From Mytilisepta virgata (taxonomy: Eukaryota > Mollusca > Bivalvia > Mytilida > Mytilidae), in NCBI GenBank assembly GCA_028015205.1, contig CM051515.1:11736001-11800000 (forward strand): a stretch of 64,000 nucleotides of DNA, in the 5' to 3' direction. The notes beneath the pieces are model-generated. The model was not told where the DNA came from. It worked only from the letters and a program-made list of their open reading frames with translations, and ran no database searches. Shown here piece by piece: positions 47,667-59,399 of the stretch. The position numbers and the translations under genes were made by a program. Each line of letters begins with the position of its first letter. Position 1 is the first letter of the stretch.

Positions 47667-47716
47667 ATTATCTGCATTTTGATTTTACGATATCTAGCTG
47701 TCAAAATGCAGATAAT
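47667..47716. repeat. perfect 16-bp inverted repeat at the duplication edge
   Basis: ATTATCTGCATTTTGA at 47667-47682 and its exact complement at 47701-47716, with an 18-base loop. It begins exactly where homology with copy A stops. Confidence 0.85.
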
Positions 47717-48543
47717 ATTTTTATCATCTTAATTTCTTATCTGAAACGTAAATATTTGTAAACGTTCTGAATTTTCCCAAATTTTCGCTGGAAAAGTAAG
47801 GATTCGTCATCGAAACGACAAGTTTTCCGTTATGTTGTTTACCATACCAATAAGTGTATGTTTCCTGAATGTTCATGTAAACTATCTTATAAACGATATA
47901 AAAACCGACATTTAGGTGTATTTTCATGTTTTAAAAAACAACATCAATCTGGAAATCTGTGTTCCTAATTTTCCGGGAAACTAAAGTTCCCGCTTTCAAA
48001 CTTGCAACCTCGTTGACGTCATAGTCCGTTTCCATTCGCGAAACAACTTCGGACTAAAATATGCGCAACGTAAAATAATAACTCAAATTTAACCAAGGAC
48101 ACGACATATTTAAACAACATTTAGTCGTTTTTGTACTAATTCAGGCGAAAATATGGACATATAAAAATAAAGTGTACGTTTAAAAATTATATTTAATCGC
48201 AAATAATGAAATGCAATGGAAGGGGCAAAAGAAATCCCAGCAGACATCATCAGCATCGAGGAAAGACACATTTTGTTGGTGTCACTTTTAGTAATTTCTT
48301 CATCATTCATTTAAATAAAACGCCATAATATAAAAAAGAAACACCAAATCTTGATATATTTATTAATATTTTGCTATTTTGAAAGCTATTTATTACGTTC
48401 TACGCTGCCAAACGTTGTGAGAATTTGTTGATAAGTCCTGCTGACTGTTGATAACCCCTGCTCAGCGCACGCGCTTCTTGATACGAATTTTTCGGAGCTC
48501 CTCAACAAGCTGATAGAATCACAGGGAAGGATGAATCGTAATC

Positions 48544-48720
48544 GCCTCGAGTGCGGAAGATCGTGGGTTCGAACATCGGCCTGGTCAAACAAAGACATTA
48601 AAATTGGTATTTGCTGCTTCTCCGTCAATTGCGCGGTCTAGGATTAAGAGCAAAGACTGTTCAGCTCGGCGTCAGTATAATGTATCCGGGTAGGGTAATA
48701 TGTCTTCCTCCAGACTGTTA
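48544..48720 (+). repeat. tRNA-derived SINE, family 2, copy 3 (5'-truncated)
   Basis: Starts inside the tRNA half (CTCGAGTGCGGAAGATCGTG, B box GGTTCGAACAT) and continues with CAAAGACATTAAAATTGG, TGCTGCTTCTCC, AAGAGCAAAGACTG and TATGTCTTCCTCC. The A box and tail are missing. Confidence 0.7.
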
Positions 48721-48734
48721 CAGATGGTTAAGCG

Positions 48735-49830
48735 TGTAATGCACCAAACCACACTCACACGATTCACACGTTACACGCACATGATTCGTACGTTACACGC
48801 ACACGATTCGCACGATAGATTCCCACGTTACACGCAAACCACACGATGCACGTTACACGATTTCCGATCGTACGATTTCTAAAAATTGTGTTTGTAAGAT
48901 ACGAGGGGAATATAACGAAACGAATCATTATAATTGAATTTATGCCGGATATGAATAGCAGTGAAATATTGAAAATGCATTTAATTTTAAATAAATAAGT
49001 ACGATGAAAGGAAGCCGGTTTAAACGTTCCACATTAAACTTTTTTCATAAATAATATATATTTTTTTGCATATGCAATTTTTTAATGGGAAATTTATCAA
49101 ACGTTATAACAGAACTATAAAATTATATTTTTGATTTATTAAAAATCAATAAACCTTTTCATGTTGTGAATACCTGATTAGCTATTGCATATTAACCATT
49201 GATATTAAACTGTCAGATTTCTTAGGTAAATTAACATTTTATCCTCAGAGGACTTTTTAATCCCTTGTTGTTTTAGCCCGATCAAACAATTACTTATGTA
49301 AAAGATGTATTATGAAAATATAAATTGATAAATGATATTTGCCAAAGGATTAAAAACTTCGACATATTTTAAGAGTAATGTAAAATATTTTTTTACAGAC
49401 AAGTTAAAGTTCAAATTTATGTATAATTTGCAAATGGTGCATGCAAGTTGTATCATCGTTTAGTTTATGGAAAATTTTATATAATTTATTCTTTGCACAC
49501 CAAATTAGTTGAATAATTGAAATTAATAATAGAAAAAAATAGAATCTGTTGCGGGATTATTAATATCAGTATTTTCAAATATTTGACGCTGATGAAGGTT
49601 CGTTCCAACAATATTTTAATTCGAGTTAGAAATATGCTACGATTTGAAATCACACGTTTTAATATCTGTTTCGACAATGAAATCTCATACACGTTACACG
49701 ATTGAAATCGCAAGTTTATTACCACACGGACACGATCCACACGTTACACGCACACGTTTGGCACGTTAAAAGATGTTTTTGGTGATTTACACGTTCTACC
49801 AAGTGTACCTCGTGAGTTAACACGTTTTAA
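48735..49830. repeat. CACGTTACACG-rich clusters flanking an AT-rich core
   Basis: The motif CACGTTACACG or a one-base variant recurs about eight times at 48760-48870 and again at 49690-49760, mostly as CACACGTTACACGCACACG. Between the clusters is ~800 bp of AT-rich DNA. Both clusters have the same orientation. No coding sequence or target duplication was recognised. Confidence 0.5.
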
Positions 49831-52800
49831 ATCACATCAACATATTTTCGTCCTGATATGCATTTTAATAATTGCCAATGGGCGTGAAAGAATAATCAAT
49901 CTCTGTCATCTTGGAGTGACGGTAACTCAATTCATCTGTTTAACGCCAGTGATCTCTGGGTGAATCTTAACTATATCCTATACATGCAAACATGTTTACG
50001 CCTGGTGAATAATAATTTTCAGCACTTATTGGAGCTATAACCAGTGATAAAAGAAATTCCCAAGAGGGAACCACCTAGTGATTATTTCACCAAGGTCTGT
50101 ATCAATATGAATTGCCCCAGCAGGTTGAAAGAAAATATTTCTAAATACTGTGTTGCTATTTTTTATTTTTTTTTGAAGTTATGACATTAATGATCAAAGT
50201 TCCATACCTTGAAAAAACTAGAGCATATTCCGTCACACTTTAGTCTCAATTGTCAAAATTTATCTCCAAATTTTAAGCCGAGTAACTTTTTATTACACTC
50301 TACTTTAGTTTTTTCTTTGGGGGGGGGGGGGGGGGGGGGGCAATGGGCGGTATTATTTCTTTTATTCATTATCTTGGTCAACAAAGAAAAATGACTATAT
50401 ACGGCACATGTATTTCTTGTTTTCAAATTGCCCCTTCTCACCGATAAGGTTATGAAACAATATGCCGATCCTCTTTCGTTTGAAAGAATATTTTAAGCCC
50501 AGATTTACATCTAAAAGAAGTACATGATCAGACAGCTTGTACAAAATTTCACTCAGATGCGTATCGTTAATCAAAACATGTTTTGCATGGTATAGACATT
50601 AAGCGCGCTTGATCGTCTATTGTGATACTACATTTTGATTACCTTACATATAATTTATTCAGAAACTACAAAAACTGAATCTGTGTTAAATGTAGGATAT
50701 ATAAATTTAAAAAGCAAACGTTGGCTTTAAATCGATAAAATTGACAAAGCATACTATGCATTTACTTTTCTAGGTCATAAAATGTTTCAATAGCCTTACT
50801 TTAAATTATTTTAAGACAAAGGCAACCCTTCTGAAAGGTGCCCCAGCATTGTAATATTCATCTAGCTTTTATCTCGCCCAGAAGGTTGTTTACAGGAAGT
50901 GCAAACATTGTTAGTATGTATGTGTTTGATCACATCATGCACCTTTGCGTTGTTTTTATAAACCTTCAAGTTGCCCGCATTGTATATCATTGTGTAACAT
51001 TTCTAGTGTTTCTTTTTTCCACAATCATTATGGGAGGAGGATAGTTTCTCCAGTTGTAAATTGGATCCACTTTCTGTAAATTATTTAATTATTCATAATG
51101 TTCGATCCCACCAGTATTTCTTTTAGCTGTAAAATGTCTACAGCTATCTCTGAACAGCATGGCTCTTTGGTTCATTTATTTTTCATCAATATAACTGACC
51201 GACAATTAAGTCTCTTCTTTGTGAGAAATATATTTGTCATGTTTTAACATCACGAACCACCTTTGGCCAAACCATTGCACAATTCCATGGCCACAACTTT
51301 AAAATGAATCTAGAAGTACTGTGAGCAAAGCTCACAAATATATATCCAGCATGGCTACAACAGTATAAGAACATTTATAAGTCCCTGTTTGTCTATTTAA
51401 ATCCGAAAAATCATTTTGATGATAACATAAAATAGGTCGTGCACAATGGCAATGTACAATGAAGATTTCCTGAAAGTTTCATTCTTACCCCACTTACATT
51501 ACATGAAGAAATGGCAAAGTCCATTTTTGTTTGTTGAACACATAAAAAAATCCTTCTGATAAAACAATAAACAAGGTGGTGCACAATGGCAATGTACAGT
51601 GAAGATTCTCATAAAGTTTCACAGATATCCATTCACTTGACAGGCACACTATTAGTTGCAGTAAATAAATAAGACAAACGGAAGGACAAGAATCCCCCCT
51701 CCTCCCCATCACTATAAATCTCATTCATTGAAACTTGGAAGTAACCAATTGACAAATGAAAAACTGAAGCATTATTTTTTTTATTTATATTGTCATCCCA
51801 ACCATTGACAGTTTATATCATCTCAAACTTGACAACAACCTTTCTAGATATTTATCCCATCAAATGCGGGAGGCTTCTCTGGCTTATTTTGTCTACCATG
51901 TCCAGCTACATAAGGAACTGAGTTAATATTAACCAAGACATCATGGAAATTGTTTAAAGGCAGAACTTAGTGGGAGGACGCAACGCTATTGAGTGCATTC
52001 CCTCTCTCATGGGTATATGCACCTGTTTCTTTTAAATTGGACAGATATTCCACTTCCCCAAGTACCGTAGAAAATTAAACAATAAATGATTACAATACAA
52101 CTTAAATTTCATTTTTTCTACTTTGGATTATTTCACCGTTCTGACAATTCCTCTGGCAAAATTCAAAATCGCGTTGTAATTTTAGTTATGACGTCAGAAG
52201 CGTGCCATTGATAATACATCGGAAATTTTAGTACATCTCTATTGGCAAAGGGAAAGCAGCACATCATATTTGAATCAGTATTTCCCGTTCGTTCCAAGTT
52301 CCAGTTAGTTAACACCATTTGAATTTCACCTGAGGGTGTCGTCGCCCCTTTGGTATATACCCTCAATTCTTCGAACATTACACAGCTTAGGTGTCCTCTT
52401 GAGTTGTATTCGACATTGCTGTAATAATTTATGTATTATTATTATTATTAATGTTACTTCAGTTCAATTTGAGCCATGTTCAAATGAGATCCCCACGACA
52501 ATGCAAACGGATTTCGAATGAGATATAAAGAACAAGAATACTCACCTAGAGAATATTGTATCTGATCTCAGTACAGTAACATCCGGATACCTTAAAATTC
52601 ATGTTACATTCGTGGTATCCGAAGAGATCTATCTCTTGTTTTATACATATATACAATTCTTAAAGAGGTAGGTCATTGTAGGTCGATCCTGATATAGAAA
52701 TGGGCCAACGCTGAGGCAGGCAAATGAAATGTTAATTTTTTAATAATTAATTCAATTGCATTAATATAATAATCATAAACTAACATGAAATTCATTATTC

Positions 52801-53100
52801 CCACATTGCAGTTGTATATCGATCTAAATAAAGCTATTCAACATTAAATTTCGAACAATATAACATCATTTCTTGCAGAAATTTTGATTTCGGATGATTT
52901 TTTTCTAGAAAAAAGCTTACATACATCTATAATGTCATTAAATTCTTAAATTTGTAAGCACATTAAGGAAATACCTTTTTTAAGACGAAAAAAAAATACA
53001 TCCCAATAAGTATTTCGTTAATCCACTGAACCTACTAATCCATAAAAAAACTTCATGATTACTTGTATTTTATATTACCCTTTGTTTAATTGTTGCCATT
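49831..53100. other. no gene recognised; G22 run and a local repeat
   Basis: A G22 run lies at 50319-50340. At 51440 and 51578 a ~50-bp phrase (TGCACAATGGCAATGTACA then TGAAGATT, AAAGTTTCA) occurs twice, ~138 bp apart. ATT repeats lie at 52434-52451. A 71-codon minus-strand frame at 52163-52378 has no recognised homology. Confidence 0.4.
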
Positions 53101-53122
53101 TATTTTAAACTTTCTATTGCAG

Positions 53123-53320
53123 TCTCTCAACTCTCAACCACAAATCGGCTGGGATTGTGGACAGAAAGTAAAACGCCTTCTAGAGTATCAAAGACAAGGC
53201 TGTGATATAACAGAGTCAATGGCATGCATAAATGCTTTATTTCCCGCAGTTCCAAAAGAACAGAGAGGAGATAATTATAACAGATGTCCTTCATGGGTAG
53301 CAGAAAAAATCTTCAAGAAT
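53123..53320 (+). CDS. internal exon of an unrecognised gene
   Basis: 198 bp, exactly 66 codons, between acceptor TTTCTATTGCAG and donor AAT|GTAAGT. It encodes a cysteine-containing segment with GWDCGQKVKRLLEYQRQGCD, ITESMACINALFPAVP and NRCPSWVAEKIFKN; four cysteines, mixed charge and a helical look, unlike the biased composition of spurious frames here. The exon is phase 0 at both ends. A plausible last exon lies at 54139-54186. No upstream exon was found and I do not recognise the family. Confidence 0.5.
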
Positions 53321-54138
53321 GTAAGTAATCGAAGAGTATAACTACCTAATTCTTCATCTTCATATTTGAAAATTTAGTCCATGTGTATTCACTTAGTTTT
53401 GCCTTAAGTTCAGTTTTTATTATCCGAGTTCGTCACAAGATTCCAAAAGGAAAATTTCTTTATGCTCCGGAAAAAAATAGTGTTTTCCTTGAAATATTCT
53501 TTCAGATTTTTTTTACAAATATTGATTTCAGTTATAGGATATACTACTTGCTTGAATCTTTTACAGGTGTGTACTTTTTTGGATCCATAGAGACAAGGGT
53601 ACATTCCCTAAATAAAACCTCATCTGTGTGTTTCCGAAAAATGAAATTTGAAGACCTCTGAGACAATGACAGAGATATTATTTAATTGTTGAAAATTGAT
53701 ACAGGCGCAAAAGGTAAGGCTTATGTGGTATCTTTAATCATGATACTACAACTGTCCTATAGGAATAGTCAAAATGCATCGACTGTATACAACTTTTTGT
53801 TATGATGTAGCAAATGTTAGATTGTTTTGAAGATGTCAGGATGTCGCCCGATTCAGGTCAAAATCGTTAGGTATTCTAGTAAAAAAAAATAACTTTTTTT
53901 TCTAAATTCTTTTTAACAGTATAAAACAATAACAATACACGAATTTAACAGTCTCCCACAGTTCTAATCGACAACCGATCTGCAGTGTTATGATATACAT
54001 ATTTTTGGCTATAATAATAAAAAATGTTCTTAATATAAATGAACACTAGATATATTACTATTATTTTGCGTGCTATTAGTTTTCCTTGTGTTATACTTGT
54101 ATAATGCATTATTTCCTTATCTTGTATACAATTTTTCA

Positions 54139-54186
54139 GATCTCTCATATAAAGAGAATAAAGAGGACTAGGGAAGTTCAGGAATG
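54139..54186 (+). CDS. possible terminal exon following the 53.1-kb exon
   Basis: Acceptor TACAATTTTTCAG precedes ATCTCTCATATAAAG. Joined in phase to the exon ending at 53320 it reads ISHIKRIKRTREVQE and then TGA at 54184-54186, giving a short basic C-terminus. Phase fit and acceptor are the only support. Confidence 0.3.
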
Positions 54187-54261
54187 ATGAGATAAACTTG
54201 CTGACTCACATCAGCGAGACAGACGACCTTATTGCGCCTATTAACATTTAGTCAAACATCA

Positions 54262-54380
54262 GAAAAAACTCACGGTGATATATTGAGGAATAATAAATGT
54301 GTGATGTTTGATAGTAATACATTAGAAAAAACTCACGGGGATATATTGAGGAATAATAAACGTGTGATGTTTGATATCAT
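54262..54380. repeat. ~60-bp tandem duplication
   Basis: AGAAAAAACTCACGG then GATATATTGAGGAATAATAA and CGTGTGATGTTTGATA or TGTGTGATGTTTGATA occurs twice in succession. Confidence 0.75.
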
Positions 54381-54854
54381 CAATATGCTTTATACATGAA
54401 TAATGATATGTATAATATAAAATACAAGCTTAACACAAAAAATTGTCACATTATTGTATCCTTGTACATTCGGCAAAGTCATGTCCAATATCATGTTTGA
54501 AAATCAGATTGTTTGCTATTGTTTATTCACTGCTGGTTATATCTTTTAAAAATACTAAGGTTTAGATTCGATCAATATTCCAGTCATACCAAATGCAAAA
54601 ATTTACTGCATATAATAGCCTTACAAATTATGATCTATGAATCAAGTTATGACTTGAAATATTTTCATCTCCTCTTTTTGTGTGTTCCGTGATTGAAACA
54701 AATATAACAGCATTCTTTAATTATAAAATAAAAACAACAGAAAAAAATTAAAACAGCAAAAACAACAAAAATAAACAACAAATAACAATTATCATATGAA
54801 CCTAAATCCACATTTAATTACACATTAGAATCGATCATCCATACCATTACTCCG

Positions 54855-55592
54855 CCATTGAATACAATCGATATGATCGTGCCCAATGTCGTAATCATGT
54901 AACAGTTGATATAATTGATTATGTTTATCAAATCATGTACAATTGTATCAATTGAATACGATCGATACGATCATGTCCTGCGTAATAATCACATAAAAGT
55001 TGATTGGTTTGATTAGGTTTATCAACCCATGTACGATCGTGTCAACTGATTGAATTAACTCATGCACGATCGCATCAATTGAACACGATCGTTACGATCC
55101 TGATGTTTGTAATAAGCACAACAGAATTGATTGAATTGATTAGGTTTATCAACTCATGTACGATCTTATCAATGGATCACGATAGATAAGATCGTACGGT
55201 GTGTAATAATCACAAAAGAATTGATTGAATTGATTAGGTTTATCGACTCATGTACGATCGTGTCGATAGATCACGATAGATATGATCGTGTTTAGTGTAA
55301 TAAAATCACAAAACAATTGATTGGATTGATTAGGTGTATCAACTCATGTACGATCGTATCAATTGAATATGATCGTAACGATCGTGCCCAATACAATAAC
55401 CACAAAACAGTTGATTGAATTGATTAGTTTTATCAAGTCATCTATGATCGTGTCAATTGATTCAATCGATTAGTTTTATCAACTCATGCACGACCGTATC
55501 AATTGAATACGATCGTGCACTGTTTAATAATCACAAAAGAATTGATTAAATTGATTATTTTTATCAACTCATATACGATCGTGCCCAATAGA
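54855..55592. repeat. ~95-bp minisatellite rich in CGATCG
   Basis: About seven full and two short units. Each has, in order, CAATTGAATACGATCGT-like, a spacer, TAATAATCACAAAAGAATTG, ATTGAATTGATTAGGTTTAT, CAACTCATGTACGATCGTGT. The palindrome ACGATCGT or a near form occurs on both sides of each unit junction. There is no reading frame. Confidence 0.8.
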
Positions 55593-56170
55593 TGATGAAA
55601 AACGACTTTGCAATAAGTAGAGGCTTCTAGATAAATCTATCATTGGGGTATCAAAGCTTCAAATTCCTGGCCACTGATTTTGTAAAATGGAAACTATATT
55701 ACCAAGACGATTTATTCCGGTGGCTGCCTCTGTACGAACCCGGTCATCCCTCCATCCATCCAACGGTTTTTGTTTAGTTAAAATTAAATATATACTGTAA
55801 GCAGATATCTGTCAAACTGACATGCAATGTGTCAACTGCTCATAAATTAAATCAAAAATGTTCTAAAATATTAGATCCCAAAAATAAAAATTTTCTCACC
55901 CCAAAATACTACAAATACCTAAAAGGGGAAGAAAGAATTTTCTTACAAAAATTGACCAGAAATCAAACCTTTTGTTTGATTAAAAGTCCATAATTAGTTA
56001 CTGGACCACATCTTCAACGACCTTTTTCCGGAATAATTTTTTCTTGATTGGCTTGTGTGTTTTTTTTTTATATAAACACATAAAAATATAATAATCTCAA
56101 GATTCCTGTTCTCCTTGCGTACGATGCGCATTTCGTCAAGAGTAACGTTCAATTCATCTGTAGGGTGTTT
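55593..56170. other. no gene recognised
   Basis: Spacer between the minisatellite and a truncated MITE; AT-rich with T-runs. Nothing supported. Confidence 0.4.
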
Positions 56171-56345
56171 AGGCCACACCAAATTGATTTATGGTTCTTT
56201 GGATTTCACCGCTCTGATTTTCGGACTTTGTAAATTTGAAAAAAAAACAATCTTTCGGTTCATTTTGCAAAAAGGACGAAAATTCGCCTCAAATTCTTAT
56301 TTTTCAAGAAATTAAACACAAAAATTGTTCACCCAATTCAGAAAA
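56171..56345 (+). mobile_element. half copy of the GGCCACACC MITE
   Basis: Starts GGCCACACCAAATTGATTTA after TTTA and follows the left half of the element at 2281-2650 (TTTCACCGCTC, TTTTGCAAAA, TTCGCC-CAAATTCTT, TTTTTCAAGAA). The right half and right terminus are missing. Confidence 0.65.
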
Positions 56346-56384
56346 ATAAAACGTAATAACAACATTTTTATTATCTTATATTTT

Positions 56385-57032
56385 CAGGTATGCCAAGAAA
56401 GGATCCAACCGACGATTTGTCGTTGAGAGACAAGACATTGTGTCTTGGCGGCATACATACCTCCGAACGGTACGTAAGTTTCGGCAAGAAGCTTGTCATA
56501 TTGTGTACCGTGATGAGACTTGGCTGAACACAAATCATGTAGTGAATGGAGACTGGATAGAAAAAACGCAGCACGTCTGTCAGTCTTTGAACCATCTAGT
56601 AGAGCTGGGGGTCGTGTGATTCCTTCGGGTAAAGGAACACGTTTGATAATCCTAGATGCTGGTTCTTCTCAACAAGGCCTCATCCCCGGATGTGGTCTTA
56701 TCTTTAAGTCAAAATCCAGTAGCTCGGATTATCATGACGAAATGAATAAAGAACACGTTACTGAATGGTTCAAAGAAACACTTATCCTGAAGCTACCCCT
56801 CGGTCTGTATAAGATCATGCTCCTTATCATAGTGACTTAGTACCTGATTCGAAGGCTCCAAATACTGGGAACAGAAAGTCTGAGATCTCAGCATGGCTAG
56901 ATAAAAACAATATTCATTACCCTTCAAATGGAATCAAGGCCGAATTACTTGAGCTGGTAAAGCAACGTAAGCCTCGTCCAAGGTATGTGATAGATGAGTT
57001 TGCATCAGAGCACGGCCATCAGGTTTTGAAAT
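56385..57032 (+). pseudogene. Tc1/mariner-class (IS630-like) DDE transposase fragment, broken
   Basis: After a splice-acceptor-like ATATTTTCAG, the frame reads RRFVVERQDIVSWRHTYLR and IVYRDETWLNTNHVVNGDW, the region of the first catalytic aspartate (D of RDETW). A shift in an A-run near 56565 moves to the frame RLSVFEPSSRAGGRVIPSGK, LIILDAGSSQQGLIPG and EHVTEWFKETL. A small deletion near 56810 leads to DHAPYHSDLVPDSKAPNTGN (second catalytic D). It then continues KNNIHYPSNGIKAELLELVK and ends at EHGHQVL near 57030, before the part with the third acidic residue. The helix-turn-helix N-terminus is not seen. Confidence 0.7.
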
Positions 57033-57039
57033 ATTGATA

Positions 57040-57320
57040 TATTACTATAGGTTTCTGAGAAATGAACCTAAACGCAAAACTTAACCAAAGTCACTGAAGC
57101 ATGAAATTTAGGTCATAGCGACCAAAGTGTTGCTGAACTGCGTTGTACTATACAATGGGACCGTAGTGGTGAAATATCATTGATATATTACTATAGTTTT
57201 CTAAGAAATGAAGATAACGCAAAACTTAACGGAATTGGGACGTACATTTTCTGTACGTACGGACGGACAAGGGTAAATCTATTGCCCCAGCCAAATTTGT
57301 GGCGGAGAATAAAAAATGTT
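57040..57320 (-). mobile_element. GCCCC-end repeat element, reverse copy
   Basis: On the minus strand it follows the order of 2969-3407: a T-rich start, a GCC-rich end with GGGGCAAT, CCTTGTCCGTCCGTACGTAC, then GTTAAGTTTTGCG and TTCATTTCTCAGAAACC units. It abuts the transposase pseudogene. Confidence 0.6.
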
Positions 57321-58007
57321 ATTCAGAAAATTAGTAATATTTTGAAATTATAACATTTTGGGATATCTTTTTCCTATAAATTTAATAACTAATATTCTAA
57401 TTGTTATACCAGTATTGCACATTTTCATATTTGGCATTGACGATATAGTAAGATGATGTATTTATCTGCTTACTTCTTACATTTTCATTTGGATCACAAA
57501 TTGCATACTTTGATGGCATATTTTTGGGCTGAATCGAGTTTTCTTGTTACCGGATTTGAATGCGTACACTTCATTGGAAAGATCTTGTCAACATCCTCTC
57601 ATCTAATCCTCAGTTATTTCAGTGATGAACAATATTCGTGTGGCACCTTCATGGAGTGGACCTGTAATTCACAACCTGCAAATCATGAAATAATGTTTTT
57701 TTTATAAATTAATTTTAACTTATACTTGTGATAATAACGCTGTGATCCATAATGTTTGTTTATTTTGTTAATAATATTACATGTGTGATAATGTTTATAA
57801 AGTCTCGCTTTTTATAAACATGTATTGTACACTGTGATCATGATTCAACTATACCAATTACTTGATTAAATTGTTCTTCTGTTACTTTGTATACTGCTTT
57901 CTTGATAAATTACCATGTTTGTATACTTTTAAGAAACTGGTACTTCGCTATAATATTCATTTATTTGTGCCCATCACTTTACCAAATATAGACTTACAAT
58001 ATTTAAC
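57321..58007. other. no gene recognised
   Basis: AT-rich. An 84-codon frame at 57453-57707 has no recognised motif and no splice signals that fit; it is not annotated as a gene. Confidence 0.35.
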
Positions 58008-59101
58008 AAGAGTGGACACACTACATGTCTCGTGTGAGCATGCACATGGACACAGAATAATCTAATACTCGACATTGCAAGTCGAAGGAAAATGCGTTAA
58101 AAAATAGTAATGTTCTGGCGATAATTTGTCTGATAAATCTCATGTATGTCATTCAAGCCTTAAACTGTGTCCAAGGCGAGGTATCAGACTGGTATGTACC
58201 CACCAAGCACTGTCTGGAGACCAAAAACGGTTGGTCTAAGTATTGCAGTTGCTGAGAAATGGATATTATCCCAAAACGTGAAACAAGTCAGTCAAGCATT
58301 AAATAGAGGCAAAGGTAATGTGTCAGATGTTTAATTGGTTTGTACTAAGAACGTCTATCAAGCAAATACTGTGGGTCTAGTTACAAATGTAGTACAGTTG
58401 CTGAGAAAAAGACAAAATCATAAAAATGTATATTATGTCACTCAAGCATGAAATTCAGGTCAAGTTCAGCTGACAGGTGTTAGACGAACATGTACCCACT
58501 AAGAACTATCTATTGACCAAATATGGTGGGTTTAGGTATTAAAGTTGCTGAGAAATGGACCTAATCTCGAAAATGTGACAAAGTCACTCAAGCATGAAAT
58601 TGAGGTCAAAGTCCAGAGACGGATGACAGACTCGAAGAACTATGAACAGACCAAATACGGTGGGTCTAGGTATTAGTTTCTAAGAGATAAACTTAATAAC
58701 GAAAATGTGACACAGGTCACTCAATAGTGAAATTGAGGTCAAGGTCAAAAGGCAGGTGTAGCCTGACGTGTATTCACCAAGAACTATCTTTTAACCAATT
58801 ACGGTGAGTCTAGGTACTCTAGTTGCTGATATATTGATTTAACCACAAACTTGGACGCAAATTTAACATTTATGTTTATGAAGACAGTGTACCATGAAAA
58901 TGACGTCAGGCTCACAAGTCATGTATACTGCGGCAAACCTCATACGAAAAACTTTCTGTGGACCATAAATCTTAATTTTTGGTATTATATGTGCAAAGTT
59001 ATAGAAGTTTTAAAACAGTTTACGACGCCTTCGCAACTTTTCGTCGCAGGCGAGAAAAAAAATAATGGAGCACACTACTTCTATCGAAGTTATTTAGTCC
59101 C
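58008..59101 (+). mobile_element. pearl-like non-autonomous element with internal tandem array, copy 1
   Basis: Left end AAGAGTGGACACACTACATG, then a unique ~100-bp block. About five ~150-bp units follow (GCTGAGAAATGGA, GTCACTCAAGCATGAAATT, AAGAACTATCTATTGACCAA). The right block has GGACGCAAATTTAACATTTA, TATACTGCGGCAAACC, TTTTCGTCGCAGGCGAG and ATCGAAGTTATTTAGTCCC. The whole order is repeated in copy 2, which fixes the extent. It resembles bivalve pearl elements, interpreted by others as Helitron/Helentron-type non-autonomous elements. No protein is encoded. Confidence 0.7.
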
Positions 59102-59331
59102 CCTCCCCTTCCCCCATACCCCGATTTAAAGTATATATACACACGGTTGGATCAGTATTTTATACAACTGAGTATTCACCTAAATATTGTACCTTGTTAT
59201 GCAGTTAGAAATATTATACTTTGATTCATCGGTTATTTTTGTAAATTTCCTTTCATTCAAACAGGCTGATATTAATAGATTTATTAATGCAAAACACAAT
59301 CTCATTAGGGATATAAGCATACAATATAAAT

Positions 59332-59346
59332 AACACACACACACAC
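59332..59346. repeat. CA microsatellite
   Basis: Short ACACACACACACACA run; no other feature. Confidence 0.6.
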
Positions 59347-59399
59347 AAATGTGACAATAAATAAGATATATAAACATTTAATTGTTATGATAATGCCCT

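Larger units (their letters stand above)
38540..47668. repeat. segmental duplication, copy B
   Basis: Direct duplicate of 18208-30213. The right edge is at about 47668, immediately at a perfect 16-bp hairpin. Between the copies lie 8.3 kb containing the degenerate Penelope-like element, the inverted SWIM-like block and repeats. Intron 2 is 1136 bp (1125 in A); intron 1 is 2252 bp (7873 in A). Confidence 0.9.

Noticed and set aside
18208..47668. Duplication as an assembly artefact (two haplotypes placed in tandem)
   Set aside because: Not fully excluded: coding divergence of ~2.7% is within mussel heterozygosity. But the two copies have different flanks and 8.3 kb of unrelated DNA between them. 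Read depth would decide.
50209..50441. Frames running through the G22 run (poly-Gly or poly-Pro)
   Set aside because: They exist only because a homopolymer has no stop codon.
52163..52378. 71-codon minus-strand frame starting with ATG
   Set aside because: The composition looks protein-like but there is no recognised domain, splice context or duplicate to support it.
53700..53720. 9-base micro-exon between GATACAG and GTAAGG
   Set aside because: It has acceptor and donor motifs, but such pairs are frequent by chance and it adds nothing recognisable.
54855..55592. CRISPR-like array
   Set aside because: Units are ~95 bp and diverged along their whole length with no constant-repeat/variable-spacer pattern, in a eukaryotic genome.
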